From Lewinellaceae bacterium (GTDB taxonomy: Bacteria; Bacteroidota; Bacteroidia; Chitinophagales; Saprospiraceae), in the NCBI GenBank assembly GCA_020636375.1, contig JACJXZ010000018.1:62001-126000 (forward strand): a DNA stretch of 64,000 bases. Reading direction: 5' to 3'. A program made the position numbers and the translations under genes. Of this stretch, positions 49,800-58,545 are shown in pieces (positions within the stretch are counted from its first letter, which is position 1; the number at the start of each line of letters is the position of its first letter). A model generated the notes under the pieces. The model ran no database searches. It was not told the DNA's origin and saw only the letters and a list, made by a program, of their open reading frames with translations.

Positions 49800-50927
49800 T
49801 CACCTCAGCCGCTTCCCATAGACCCGGAACTGCTTATGCATGCGGGCGTTGATCCGCTGGTACTCGGCGAGCATGGGCTTGTTGTCTTCTGATACCAGGT
49901 GCGTTTCCAGGGTTTCGATGCCGGCCTGCCGGGCGCTTTGGATCATGGGCCAGGCCATCAGGATGTCGATCCCCTTTCCCCGGTGGTTGTTGTCGATGGC
50001 GCCGAGGAGCAGGTCCAGCTGCCTGGTTTTCCTGGCGGAAGCGAGGATGTGCAGGAAACCGAACGGGAAAAGTTTCCCTTTTGCCCGCTGAATGCCTTTC
50101 GTCATGTTCGGGACGCCGATAAAAAAGGCGATCAACTTTCCCGTCTCGTCCGCCGCCATCTTGACGTAGCGGGGGTTCAGGAGCGGCAGGTAGCGGTCCA
50201 CCAGGAATTTAATCTCCCCGTCGTCCAGGGGCTGGAATCCGTAGATGCCCTTGTAGGTTTCATTGACCAGTTCAAATACCGGGACGATATAGGGGCGGAT
50301 CTGCTTTCGGCTTTCAAATTCCAGGAGCCGGAATTTCGTATTTCGCTTTATCCGTTCATAAATCCGGGAATAATGGGCAGGGATGCCTCCTTCCTTCAGG
50401 TCGATCAGGAAATCGAAACAGTCCATCTTTTTGCCGTATCCCTTTTTTTCCACGAAGCGGGGCATATACGGCAGGTTGCAGCTCGTGGCGATGACGGGCA
50501 ATTCGTCGAAACCTTCGATCATAAACCCCTGGGGGTCTTTTTCCGAGAACCCGAAGGGGCCGACGATCTCCTCCATTCCTTTCTGCCTGCCCCATTGTTC
50601 GACGGCATCCAGCAGGGCGAAAGCCACGGCTTCATCCCCGAAACAATCGAAATGGAAAAACCGGACGGCCTTTTCCTGGTGCAGGGCATTGTACTTCCGG
50701 TTGATGATGCCCATGATCCTGCCCACCGGCTGGCCATCCCGGTAGGCCAGATAGAGCACCGTGTCGGAATGGGCGTAAGACTTGTTCTTTCGCGGGTTCA
50801 AAAAGTCCCATTCGTCGATGTAGATCGGAGGAAGCCAGTTCTTGTGTTTGGCATGGATCTTTTCGGGAAGATAGATAAAAACCCTTTGTTCTTTTTTACC
50901 GGTAACCTCCTTAAGGGAAATAGGCAT
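49800..50927 (-). CDS. YghO-like N-acetyltransferase family protein
   Basis: The 375-residue protein starts MPISLKEVTGKKEQRVFIYL and continues PEKIHAKHKNWLPPIYIDEW, the conserved head of a GNAT-fold family close to E. coli YghO. Further conserved parts are RNKSYAHSDTVLYLAYRDG, GPFGFSEKDPQGFMIEGFDE and an acetyl-CoA-type segment LLGAIDNNHRGKGIDILMAW. Function is unknown. A longer frame that starts upstream within the PAP2 gene is rejected, as the family match starts at 50927. It follows the PAP2 gene by 17 nt, so they are probably one transcript. Confidence 0.83.
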   Translation of the reverse strand: MPISLKEVTGKKEQRVFIYLPEKIHAKHKNWLPPIYIDEWDFLNPRKNKSYAHSDTVLYLAYRDGQPVGRIMGIINRKYNALHQEKAVRFFHFDCFGDEAVAFALLDAVEQWGRQKGMEEIVGPFGFSEKDPQGFMIEGFDELPVIATSCNLPYMPRFVEKKGYGKKMDCFDFLIDLKEGGIPAHYSRIYERIKRNTKFRLLEFESRKQIRPYIVPVFELVNETYKGIYGFQPLDDGEIKFLVDRYLPLLNPRYVKMAADETGKLIAFFIGVPNMTKGIQRAKGKLFPFGFLHILASARKTRQLDLLLGAIDNNHRGKGIDILMAWPMIQSARQAGIETLETHLVSEDNKPMLAEYQRINARMHKQFRVYGKRLR

Positions 50928-50944
50928 GATGTTCAGGTTTGTAG

Positions 50945-51574
50945 TTAAGGAATGGCTTTTTTGCTTATCCGGTAGCCGAGATAAGCAAAGGGGATGGCCG
51001 AGAGGATATCTATGGTGTAATGAATATGCTGAAACAACAGCAAGGCGGCGAGCACGGCCACCAGGGCCAGGGCGGCCCGCTTTTCCACCTTGCCGGTAAG
51101 GGATAGGAAAATCAGGAAAGCGGTGGACGTATGGCCGGAAAAGAACAAATCCTGCGTAAGCGCCGGCGCCCCGGAGAAGAACGGCGTCAGCGGGTCCGGC
51201 ATCGGCACCAGGCCGGCAGGGGGAGCAAGCGGAGTGAGGTAAAGGGTCGCCACCCGCATCAACAGGACCAGGGCATAGGAAGACAGGAAGCGGATGAAAA
51301 TGCCCGGCGAAAAAACGCTCCTTCCGACGATATAAAAGAGCGCGCAGTAGATCAGGAGAAAGATCGGCCCGGAAAAGTCCCGGGGTGGCAGCAGGCGCAG
51401 CACCGGGTCGTCCAGGGCCGCCCCCGGGCGGTGCTCCAGGAACTGGAAGTAGCCGGGCAGGAGGAACAGGTTCACCAGCAGGACGAGCAGGGAAAAACCA
51501 GCGGCCACCCGGAACCGGGGCTGTGCCCAGGCCTGGCGCCATGTGCCCGGGCTGCTTGTTGTTGCTGTGTTCAT
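50945..51574 (-). CDS. PAP2 superfamily membrane enzyme (sphingomyelin-synthase-like)
   Basis: The 209-residue protein has six predicted membrane helices. It has the two catalytic His motifs of the PAP2_C/sphingomyelin synthase-like group: DLFFSGHTSTAFLIFLS, and HIHYTIDILSAIPFAYLGY (His-x3-Asp). In eukaryotes the group transfers phosphocholine to ceramide. Bacteroidota make sphingolipids, so a role in sphingolipid or phospholipid head-group exchange is plausible but not shown. It is co-directional with the YghO-like gene 17 nt downstream. Confidence 0.85.
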   Translation of the reverse strand: MNTATTSSPGTWRQAWAQPRFRVAAGFSLLVLLVNLFLLPGYFQFLEHRPGAALDDPVLRLLPPRDFSGPIFLLIYCALFYIVGRSVFSPGIFIRFLSSYALVLLMRVATLYLTPLAPPAGLVPMPDPLTPFFSGAPALTQDLFFSGHTSTAFLIFLSLTGKVEKRAALALVAVLAALLLFQHIHYTIDILSAIPFAYLGYRISKKAIP

Positions 51575-51751
51575 CTTACTGTATGCCCTTGATTCAGGGG
51601 CGTAAAATACCTATTGGCAGCCTAAAACAGAAAATATTTGGAGCAGGAAAGCATGGAGTACAGCATGTTTCCCGACGATTGTGCCGGCCAGGCACAGCTT
51701 GCTCTGGCCAACCGTTATGTTTATTGCAATTTTCCGTATAAATTATTGCAG

Positions 51752-52519
51752 TTAATCCGGGATGCAGCCCCTCATGTCCCAGGTCAGGCCACTGAATAAG
51801 TTATCTCCGCAAATACACGGGTTATGCCCTGCATAAATCCCCCCTGCCCGGGTGGAATACTCAAACGTCCCATCTTCCGGGCAAAAATGCTCAGGGGCTC
51901 CGTCTTTCCACATGTAAATGTTGTAGAAGGAGTAAGTGTCACAGTTGTTAGCTTCCGACCGCCCATCGGCGGTACAGTACAACGTCCCTTCATCAGGATA
52001 GACCGCCACAATATACCAACCTTTACCCACGCAATCGTTCGCGGCGACTTCCGAGCACAGGAGCGGAGGCGGAGGTTCAGAGATGCACCCTCTCAGCGTG
52101 AGGGTGACCGTTCCGCCGGGCTGGCCATTCATCATGACGGCCACCTGGTGCGTACCGGCGCCCAGGAAGGTCGTCACTTGCAGGGTGGGCACATTTTGGT
52201 TAAAGTCGTTGGGCGAAAAGACTTCTTCCTCATCGATCATTATCCGGGCCGAAGCCACTCTGTCGTTGGTTACCGTCAAACATACATCAGCTTCTTCGCC
52301 CATGTCGAACACCCGAACGATATTCACCGGCTTGCCGGCGGAGCGCTCCAAGGTTTGCGGGCCGAAGATGAAATCCGCTTCACAGGGGTCGCAATTGAGC
52401 CGTAGAGCCGCCTTTCCATTGTAATCTGAAAGGGAGGCGCCCACGTCGTCCTTTTGGCATGTTGTCATCAGGAAGCAGGCTGCCAGGAAAAACACCATCG
52501 ATAGGCAATTGATTTTCAT
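51752..52519 (-). CDS. hypothetical Cys-rich lipoprotein
   Basis: The 255-residue protein has a lipoprotein signal ending LMTTC with the Cys at about residue 21, followed by QKDD. The middle (about residues 45-140) is a beta-sandwich-like domain (TVTNDRVASARIMIDEEEVF, GAGTHQVAVMMNG). The C-terminal 100 residues have at least seven Cys, including YCTADGRSEANNCDTY, FCPEDG and HNPCICGD, suggesting disulfides. No family is recognised. It is divergent from the cytochrome/copper protein gene. Confidence 0.75.
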   Translation of the reverse strand: MKINCLSMVFFLAACFLMTTCQKDDVGASLSDYNGKAALRLNCDPCEADFIFGPQTLERSAGKPVNIVRVFDMGEEADVCLTVTNDRVASARIMIDEEEVFSPNDFNQNVPTLQVTTFLGAGTHQVAVMMNGQPGGTVTLTLRGCISEPPPPLLCSEVAANDCVGKGWYIVAVYPDEGTLYCTADGRSEANNCDTYSFYNIYMWKDGAPEHFCPEDGTFEYSTRAGGIYAGHNPCICGDNLFSGLTWDMRGCIPD

Positions 52520-52691
52520 GGCTGGATATTTTTTAGAAACCAGAAATACTTACCGGTCTTTTCTAAAAAGTGGGTTAGCCTGGATGGAAGGTTAGCAGGA
52601 GGTGGAAGGGGGAGCGATTTAAAACACTTGTAATCCGCGCTTCAAGGTGGCTTATTCTGTTATTTGTAACAATGATTTTCCTCATCTGCCT

Positions 52692-52762
52692 TAAAGTATC
52701 CTCAACACCCCAACACCTCAACACCCCAACACCCCAACACCCCAACACCCCAACACCCCAAC
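52692..52762. repeat. octamer array CCCAACAC
   Basis: The unit CCCAACAC (with CTCAACAC variants) is repeated about eight times, in the gap upstream of the cytochrome/copper gene. It differs from the other arrays in lying between two divergent start codons. Confidence 0.8.
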
Positions 52763-52844
52763 CCCATCCCATAGGGGTAGCCCCCTCCCAAAAACATCTG
52801 TATATTGTGCTTTTTATTAACCATCACCCAAATCCCTATTTGTC

Positions 52845-54485
52845 ATGAGAATCTTTACCTCACTGATCGCCTTTTTGTTCCTTACAGCGGCGCTCAGCGC
52901 TCAAACCGGCACTACCCTGCGCGTCTACCGCATCTTCCAGGAAAAGTGCGTGCAGTGCCACGATCACGCCAGCCCGGAAGCGGGCCTCGACCTGGAGGAG
53001 GAGGGCACCACCGAATCGGCCCGCGCCTTCAAAGTGCGCGCTAACCTGTACAACATCACTCCCGCCAACCAGGCCGCCGCTGCCAAGGGGCACAAGTACG
53101 TCTATCCCGGGCGGGCAGACAAGAGCCTGCTTTTCCGCAAGGTCAACCAGGGCCTGGAACCCACCCTTGGGCTGGATCCCGGCGAGAACCAATCCATGCC
53201 GCCCTACGGGCAGCCCCAGCTGACCAACGTTGAAAAAGAACTCATCCGCCAGTGGATTCTCTACGGGGCGCCGGCCGGCGCCACTGTTGTCGACGAAACG
53301 CTGCTGGAAACCTACTACGCCGGCACCGCCCAGATGGCCTTCCCGGACGGGCCGCCCCCTGCCCCCGCCGAAGGCGAAGGCTTCCAGATCAAAATGGGCC
53401 CCTTCTACCTGGCGCCGGGCGACGAGGTGGAGTATTACCAGAAGCACGAGCTGGACCTGCCCGCCGACGTGGAGGTCAACCGGGTGGACGTGCAGATCGG
53501 AACCTACTCCCACCACTTTATCCTCTATGACTTCAACCCCGGCGGCAGCAACAACATCCCTCCCGGCCTGCGCCTCAACGCCAACCATTCGGACATCGGC
53601 CTGGTGGCCGCCGTGCAGGAACCTACCGACCTGAAGCTGCCGCAGGGCACGGCCTTCCGCTGGGAAAACCAGCTGGTGCTCGACCTCAACTCCCACTACA
53701 TCAACTACTCTTCCACCAACGTCTACCAGGCGGAAACCTACGTCAACATTTACACTCAGGCGCCCGGCACCGCCGCCCAGGAGATGAAGACCGAGCTGAT
53801 CGCCAACCCCAATATCCCCATCCCCAACAACGGCTCGCCGGTGACCCACACCCAGCACCTGACCTTCAACATCGGCGAAGTCTTCGTCTGGGGCCTCATG
53901 GGCCATACCCACAAATACGGCACAGGCTACAAGATTTTCAGGCGCCTGCCCGGCGGCCAGCGCGGCGAGCTGATCTACGACGCCGCCTGCCCCCGCGGCG
54001 TGCCCGATTGCTTTTCTCCTTTTTTTGACTACCAGCACATCCCCATGCGCTACTTCCTGCCGCTGGAACCGATCACCTTCAACGCCTTCAACGGCCTGAT
54101 CCACGAGGCCACCTGGCTCAACGACGGCCCGGAAGCTGTCGGCTGGGGGCCGACTTCTGACGACGAGATGATGGTCATGATCGTCATGTACACCGAAGAC
54201 AGCACCGGCGTGGTGACCGGCATCCGGGAAACGGCACAGCCGGCCGACGACGCCCTGGCCTACCCCAACCCGGCGCAGGACGAGGTCCGCTTCGCCCTGC
54301 CTGCCGCCGCAGGCGAAGTGCGGCTTTGGCTGTATGACGCCACAGGCAGGCCCGTGCGGCAGCAGGGCGGGCTGCGGGCGCCGGATTTTGCCGTCCGCCG
54401 GGAAGGCTTGCCGGCGGGGTTGTACTTCTATCGGCTGGAAGGGGAGGATGGAATGGTACGGACGGGAAGGGTGGTGTTTCGGTAG
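52845..54485 (+). CDS. cytochrome c plus PHM-like copper monooxygenase-type protein with T9SS domain
   Basis: The 546-residue product has a signal peptide (cleaved near ALSAQ). A c-type haem motif CVQCH (residues 35-39) begins a small cytochrome-like domain of about 120 residues. A PHM-fold region follows with both copper sites: HH at 223-224 with H284 in NSHYIN (CuH), and HTH at 354-356 in WGLMGHTHKYG with a Met cluster at 442-445 (CuM). A type A T9SS domain ends the protein (AYPNPAQDEVRFALPA to RTGRVVFR). It may hydroxylate or oxidise an extracellular substrate with electrons from the haem; substrate unknown. Confidence 0.85.
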   Translation: MRIFTSLIAFLFLTAALSAQTGTTLRVYRIFQEKCVQCHDHASPEAGLDLEEEGTTESARAFKVRANLYNITPANQAAAAKGHKYVYPGRADKSLLFRKVNQGLEPTLGLDPGENQSMPPYGQPQLTNVEKELIRQWILYGAPAGATVVDETLLETYYAGTAQMAFPDGPPPAPAEGEGFQIKMGPFYLAPGDEVEYYQKHELDLPADVEVNRVDVQIGTYSHHFILYDFNPGGSNNIPPGLRLNANHSDIGLVAAVQEPTDLKLPQGTAFRWENQLVLDLNSHYINYSSTNVYQAETYVNIYTQAPGTAAQEMKTELIANPNIPIPNNGSPVTHTQHLTFNIGEVFVWGLMGHTHKYGTGYKIFRRLPGGQRGELIYDAACPRGVPDCFSPFFDYQHIPMRYFLPLEPITFNAFNGLIHEATWLNDGPEAVGWGPTSDDEMMVMIVMYTEDSTGVVTGIRETAQPADDALAYPNPAQDEVRFALPAAAGEVRLWLYDATGRPVRQQGGLRAPDFAVRREGLPAGLYFYRLEGEDGMVRTGRVVFR

Positions 54486-54762
54486 GGGGAGGCCGGATGC
54501 TTTTTATCGCATAGGACGCATAGGATGTCTTCGCGTTGGGCGCACGGGGGGCGGGCATCCGCTTTTTTTTATGGCATAGGGCACATAGGGCGTTTTCACA
54601 TAGGGCACATAGGGCGGGGCGGCGGGGGGCATCCGCTTTTTTTATCGCATAGGGCACATAGGGCGTTTTCGCATAGGGCACATAGGGCGGGATTCCGGGG
54701 CAGTTGTTGGTTATTAGTTGGTGCCTGTATACAGCCCTTGAGCCGTTGATTGCCGGCACGTC
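54486..54762. repeat. composite tandem repeat of about 74 bp built from nonamers
   Basis: In the convergent gap a composite unit starts GGGCATCCGC, has a T-run, and then 9-nt words CATAGGGCA/CATAGGGCG in pairs around CGTTTT. It occurs from about 54553 and 54628 (period 74), with an older, diverged copy from about 54493. T-runs after GC-rich words suggest possible termination in the plus direction. No gene is seen. Confidence 0.75.
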
Positions 54763-54796
54763 CAAAAAAGAGCTGCCTGCGGGCGGCAGGCAGCTC
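54763..54796 (-). terminator. terminator of pckA
   Basis: On the minus strand GAGCTGCCTGC (54786-54796) pairs with GCAGGCAGCTC (54770-54780) around a five-base loop, followed by TTTTTT. It is 67 nt after the pckA stop codon. Confidence 0.9.
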
Positions 54797-54862
54797 TGGC
54801 TTATGTCGAGGCCCGGAGACTTCGACATGCAATCTTATTGGTTAAGGCTTGCGGAAAGAACT

Positions 54863-56479
54863 TTATTTAACTATTTCCAGCACGCGCGGCGCCGCTTCGC
54901 GGATAGCCTCGCTGGCTTTATCTTCAAACTTCCTGAAATTCAGGACAAAGCGGGCGGCCAGGTCCTGGGCTTTGGCGTCGTAGGCTTCCTTGTCGGCCCA
55001 CGACTGCCGGGGGTCGAGCACTTCGGCGGGCACGCCGGGGCAGGAAGCGGGCATCTGCAGGCCAAACACCTCATGGGGGTGGAAGGCCACCTGCTCCAGC
55101 TCGCCGCGCAGGGCGGCGCCGATCATGGCGCGGGTATATTTCAGGTTGATGCGCGAGCCGGTGCCGTAGGCGCCGCCCGTCCAGCCGGTATTGACCAGCC
55201 AGACGCTGGCGTCGTGTTCCTGCATCTTCTTGCCGAGCATTTCTGCGTAGTGGGTGGGATGCAGGGGCAGGAAGGGCGCGCCGAAGCAGGCAGAGAAGGT
55301 AGCCTGCGGCTCGGTGACGCCTTCTTCGGTGCCGGCCACCTTGGCGGTGTAGCCGGAGATGAAGTAGTACATGGCCTGTTCCGGCGTCAGGCGGCTGATG
55401 GGCGGCAGCACGCCGAAGGCGTCGCAGGTCAGGAAGAAGATATTTTTCGGGTGGCCGCCCACGGATGGCTCCAGGGCGTTGTCGATGTGGTAGATCGGAT
55501 AGGAGACGCGGGTATTCTCGGTGATGGCGTCACTCTCGTAATTGGGCGTGCGGGTGCCTTCAAAAAAGTGGATGTTTTCGAGGATGGCCCCGTGTTTGAT
55601 GGCCCGGTAAATCTGGGGTTCCTTCTCTTCGGTCAGGCCGATGGTCTTGGCGTAGCAGCCCCCTTCGAAGTTGAAGATGCCCTCGTCGGACCAGCCGTGC
55701 TCGTCGTCGCCGATCAGGGGGCGGTCCGGGTCGGCGGAGAGGGTGGTCTTGCCGGTGCCGGACAGGCCGAAGAAGATGGCCGTGTCGCCGTCCTGGCCCA
55801 CGTTGGCCGAGCAGTGCATGGCGAGCACGCCGCGTTCTTTGGGCAGCACGTAATTGAGCACCGAGAAGATGCCTTTCTTGATCTCGCCGGTGTAGCCGGT
55901 GCCGCCGATGATGATCTGCTTTTTAGTGAAGTTGATGATGGCGAAATTGTGCTGCCGGGTGTTGTCTTCGTCGGAGTAGGCATGGAAGCCGGGCGCGCAG
56001 AGGATAGACCAGTCCGGCTCGAACCGCAGCAAATCCTCTTCATCCGGCCGCAGGAACATATTGTATGCGAAGAGGTTGCTCCAGGGGAATTCGCTCACCA
56101 GGCGGATGTTCATGCGGTAGTTGTCGTCGGCGCAGGCGTAGGCGTCGCGCACGAAAATATCCCTGCCCTGAAAGTAGGAGGTGAGCTTTTGGTAGAGTTG
56201 CTGGAAGTATTTAGGATCAATGGGCTTGTTGATGGCGCCCCAGTCGACGGACTGAGCCGTATTTTCATCTTTTACGATAAAGCGGTCCATAGGGGAACGG
56301 CCGGTAAATTCGCCGGTCTGGACGGCCAGCGCGCCGGAGTCGGCCAGAAAGCCCTGCTCCCGTTTAATCGTTTCTTCCATGAGGGCTTCGGGGCTGAGGT
56401 TCCAGAAGGCTTTCCTGACGCGCCGGATGCCGAGGGTTCCCAGGTCGGCAGCCGGGTTTTTGATCTCAAATCTCTCCAT
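54863..56479 (-). CDS. pckA: phosphoenolpyruvate carboxykinase (ATP)
   Basis: PckA converts oxaloacetate and ATP to PEP, CO2 and ADP, the first committed step of gluconeogenesis, and can run in reverse. The 538-residue protein has the substrate motif FTGRSPMDRFIV, the kinase-1a P-loop FFGLSGTGKTTLSAD, the kinase-2 motif LIGDDEHGWSD, the metal ligands in the region GVLAMHCSANVG, and a terminal TGWTGGAYGTGSRI. It is a single gene with its own terminator. The divergent neighbour is a regulator of the ScfR/RamB type, a group known to control acetate, propionate and gluconeogenic metabolism. Confidence 0.97.
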   Translation of the reverse strand: MERFEIKNPAADLGTLGIRRVRKAFWNLSPEALMEETIKREQGFLADSGALAVQTGEFTGRSPMDRFIVKDENTAQSVDWGAINKPIDPKYFQQLYQKLTSYFQGRDIFVRDAYACADDNYRMNIRLVSEFPWSNLFAYNMFLRPDEEDLLRFEPDWSILCAPGFHAYSDEDNTRQHNFAIINFTKKQIIIGGTGYTGEIKKGIFSVLNYVLPKERGVLAMHCSANVGQDGDTAIFFGLSGTGKTTLSADPDRPLIGDDEHGWSDEGIFNFEGGCYAKTIGLTEEKEPQIYRAIKHGAILENIHFFEGTRTPNYESDAITENTRVSYPIYHIDNALEPSVGGHPKNIFFLTCDAFGVLPPISRLTPEQAMYYFISGYTAKVAGTEEGVTEPQATFSACFGAPFLPLHPTHYAEMLGKKMQEHDASVWLVNTGWTGGAYGTGSRINLKYTRAMIGAALRGELEQVAFHPHEVFGLQMPASCPGVPAEVLDPRQSWADKEAYDAKAQDLAARFVLNFRKFEDKASEAIREAAPRVLEIVK

Positions 56480-56784
56480 TGGAATAAATGTTTTTTGCCA
56501 GTTTTTAAATAGCCGTGGCGCCGGGGAAAAGGCTGGCCCACGGGGGTTGCTATGAATAGTTGTTCCAAAACCTAAACAGGCCCTGATGGGAATTTCCCGG
56601 CTGCGGGCGCCGGCCGAGTGAGGCAGATTTGTAATTTGGTTCTATCCGGCCGCCAGGGCTTTGCTTTCCTTATTTGCTCTGCCTGAACGAAAAAAAATGG
56701 CAAAAGCTTTTGCAAAAGTAACGGTTTTCTCCTTTAGAGAAAATTTCTCTGCGGGATTTTTTTTAAATATATTAAATTTGCGGC
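56480..56784. promoter_or_regulatory. divergent control region pckA / ScfR-like regulator
   Basis: The 305-nt gap carries CAAAAGCTTTTG (56701-56712) and CTTTTGCAAAAG (56707-56718), two overlapping 12-bp palindromes. An inverted repeat AGAGAAA-A-TTTCTCT lies at 56736-56750 and a -7 element TAAATTTG at 56773-56780, 4 nt before the ATG at 56785. TTTGCAAA is the core of sites that RamB-type regulators bind in actinobacteria, as I recall, so autoregulation and pckA control are plausible. No gene is present. Confidence 0.55.
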
Positions 56785-58287
56785 ATGATGAGAGAACTGA
56801 ACACGGTCAAGCTGATCTTTGGGTTAAAAGTACACTATCTGCGCCAGCAGCAGGGCCTTTCCTACCAGCAGCTGTCGGACCGGACCGGCCTGGCCATTTC
56901 CTACCTGCACAACATCGAAAAGGGCAGGAAGTATCCGAAAGCCGACAAGATTATCACCCTGGCCAGGGCCCTGGACACGGACTACAACTACCTGGTATCT
57001 CTGGATGCCGACAAGCGGCTGAAGCCCATTGTCAGCCTGCTGCACTCCGACTTCCTGAAAATATTCCCCCTGGAGCTCTTCGGCATCAACGTCCCCAAAC
57101 TGGTGGAGCTGCTGTCGGCCGCTCCCGACAAGGTAAATGCGTTCATTAGCACGGTGATCAAGATCGTGCGCAATTATCACCTGCAGGGGGAGGATTTCTA
57201 CAAGGCGGCCCTGCGTTCTTACCAGGATTTGCACGACAACTACTTCGAAGATCTGGAGAACGCGGTGCGCCGGTTCAGAGAAGGCAAACAGGAGCTGCAG
57301 TCCCCTCCGCTCCTGCCCCGGCAACTGGAACGGCTCCTGGCCCGGCATTACGGGATCGGAGTGGACCGGGAGTTCCTGGCCGCCAACCCCGCCCTGAAAG
57401 AGGTGCGTTCCTTTTATTCGCCCGGGCGCCGCGTGCTTTTCCTCAACTCGGGCCTGTCCAGTGCCCAGGAGAACTTCCTGCTGGCCAAAGAGCTCGGCTT
57501 CCAGTATCTGGAATTGAAAGAACGCCCCTACGAAACGCGCATGGCCGAGGCCGATTCCTTCGACAAGCTGCTGAACAACTTCAAAGCATCCTATTTTTCC
57601 GTCGCCCTGCTGATGGACGAACTGGAAATCGTCAAAGACATTGAAGAGATGGCCCGCTGGGAGCGCTGGGACGGCGACCGGTTTCTCGGCCTGCTGGAGA
57701 AGTACGACGTCACGCCGGAGATGCTCATCCAGCGCCTGGCCAACATCCTGCCGCGCCACTTCGGCATACAGGACCTGTTCTTCCTGCGCTTCTTCACCGG
57801 CCCGGACATGAAGAAATACGAAATGACCAAGGAGATGCACCTGTCGCAACTGCACAACCCCCACGCCAACCAGCTGGACGAGCACTACTGCCGGCGCTGG
57901 GTCTCCATCGACGTCATCCGCCGGCTGAGCGCCCTGCAGGGCCGGGAGGACCAGGAGCGGCCCATCGCCGGCGCCCAGATCTCCCGGTACTGGGGCACGC
58001 CCAACGCCTACTTTTGCATCAGCCTCGCCAAGGAGGGCCACAACAACAGCCAGAACAGCACCAGCGTCACCATTGGCCTGCTGGTCAACGACAAGCTTCG
58101 CCAGTTGTTCCGCTTCCTGGCGGACCCCAACCTGCCCATCAAGGATGTGCACACCACCTGCGAGCGCTGCGGCATCACCGACTGCGAGGCCAGGGCAATA
58201 CCGCCGGTCGTCCTGCACCACAACCGGGTGAAGGAGCAGATCAAAGAGGCGCTGGAAGTTTTGGAAAAAGAGGCGAAGGTGGAATGA
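56785..58287 (+). CDS. XRE-family regulator of the ScfR/RamB type
   Basis: The 500-residue protein has an N-terminal HTH_3 domain (residues 10-65: LRQQQGLSYQQLSDRTGLAI, then SYLHNIEKGRKYPKADKI). A middle ImmA/IrrE-like (COG3800) region is followed by the C-terminal domain with TTCERCGITDCEARAIPP. The metalloprotease motif is degenerate: the position expected to read HELGH reads AKELGF, so no peptidase activity is expected. Such proteins sense acyl-CoA or short-chain fatty-acid status. The start is one of two adjacent ATG codons (56785 and 56788). It is divergent from pckA. Confidence 0.85.
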   Translation: MMRELNTVKLIFGLKVHYLRQQQGLSYQQLSDRTGLAISYLHNIEKGRKYPKADKIITLARALDTDYNYLVSLDADKRLKPIVSLLHSDFLKIFPLELFGINVPKLVELLSAAPDKVNAFISTVIKIVRNYHLQGEDFYKAALRSYQDLHDNYFEDLENAVRRFREGKQELQSPPLLPRQLERLLARHYGIGVDREFLAANPALKEVRSFYSPGRRVLFLNSGLSSAQENFLLAKELGFQYLELKERPYETRMAEADSFDKLLNNFKASYFSVALLMDELEIVKDIEEMARWERWDGDRFLGLLEKYDVTPEMLIQRLANILPRHFGIQDLFFLRFFTGPDMKKYEMTKEMHLSQLHNPHANQLDEHYCRRWVSIDVIRRLSALQGREDQERPIAGAQISRYWGTPNAYFCISLAKEGHNNSQNSTSVTIGLLVNDKLRQLFRFLADPNLPIKDVHTTCERCGITDCEARAIPPVVLHHNRVKEQIKEALEVLEKEAKVE

Positions 58288-58545
58288 GGGAAATGGATGG
58301 AAATACATGGAAATGGATGGAAGGTTTGCACTTAAGTTCATGCCAGCCTCCATACTACTGGACATTTTGGGGCCATCGTGTATATGTGCATGGGTGCATT
58401 TTTACCCGGACGAGTGCAGCGAAGACGGGCGTGCATATGTTTGGAAGCCAATCCCTTATACACGAAGGGTCGGGGAGCAACGCAGCATGGCGCAAAAAAG
58501 AAAAGCCAGAATGGACGGTTTATTCTTTCGTCGTACCTTAAATCC
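58288..58545. other. intergenic stretch with short nonamer repeats
   Basis: Directly after the stop, units like GGAAATGGA and TGGAAATAC repeat with a period of 9-10 (58293-58322). Octamer-like GTATATGTGCATGGGTGCAT follows at 58380. No credible gene was found in the remainder. Confidence 0.5.

Noticed and set aside
50928..51542. N-terminal extension of the YghO-like protein by about 205 residues
   Set aside because: The extension overlaps the PAP2 gene in another frame and is Pro/Gly/Arg rich. The family starts at MPISLKEV (50927).
54704..56512. 602-codon plus-strand frame opposite pckA
   Set aside because: pckA is unambiguous on the minus strand with all motifs; the antisense frame is open because of codon bias.
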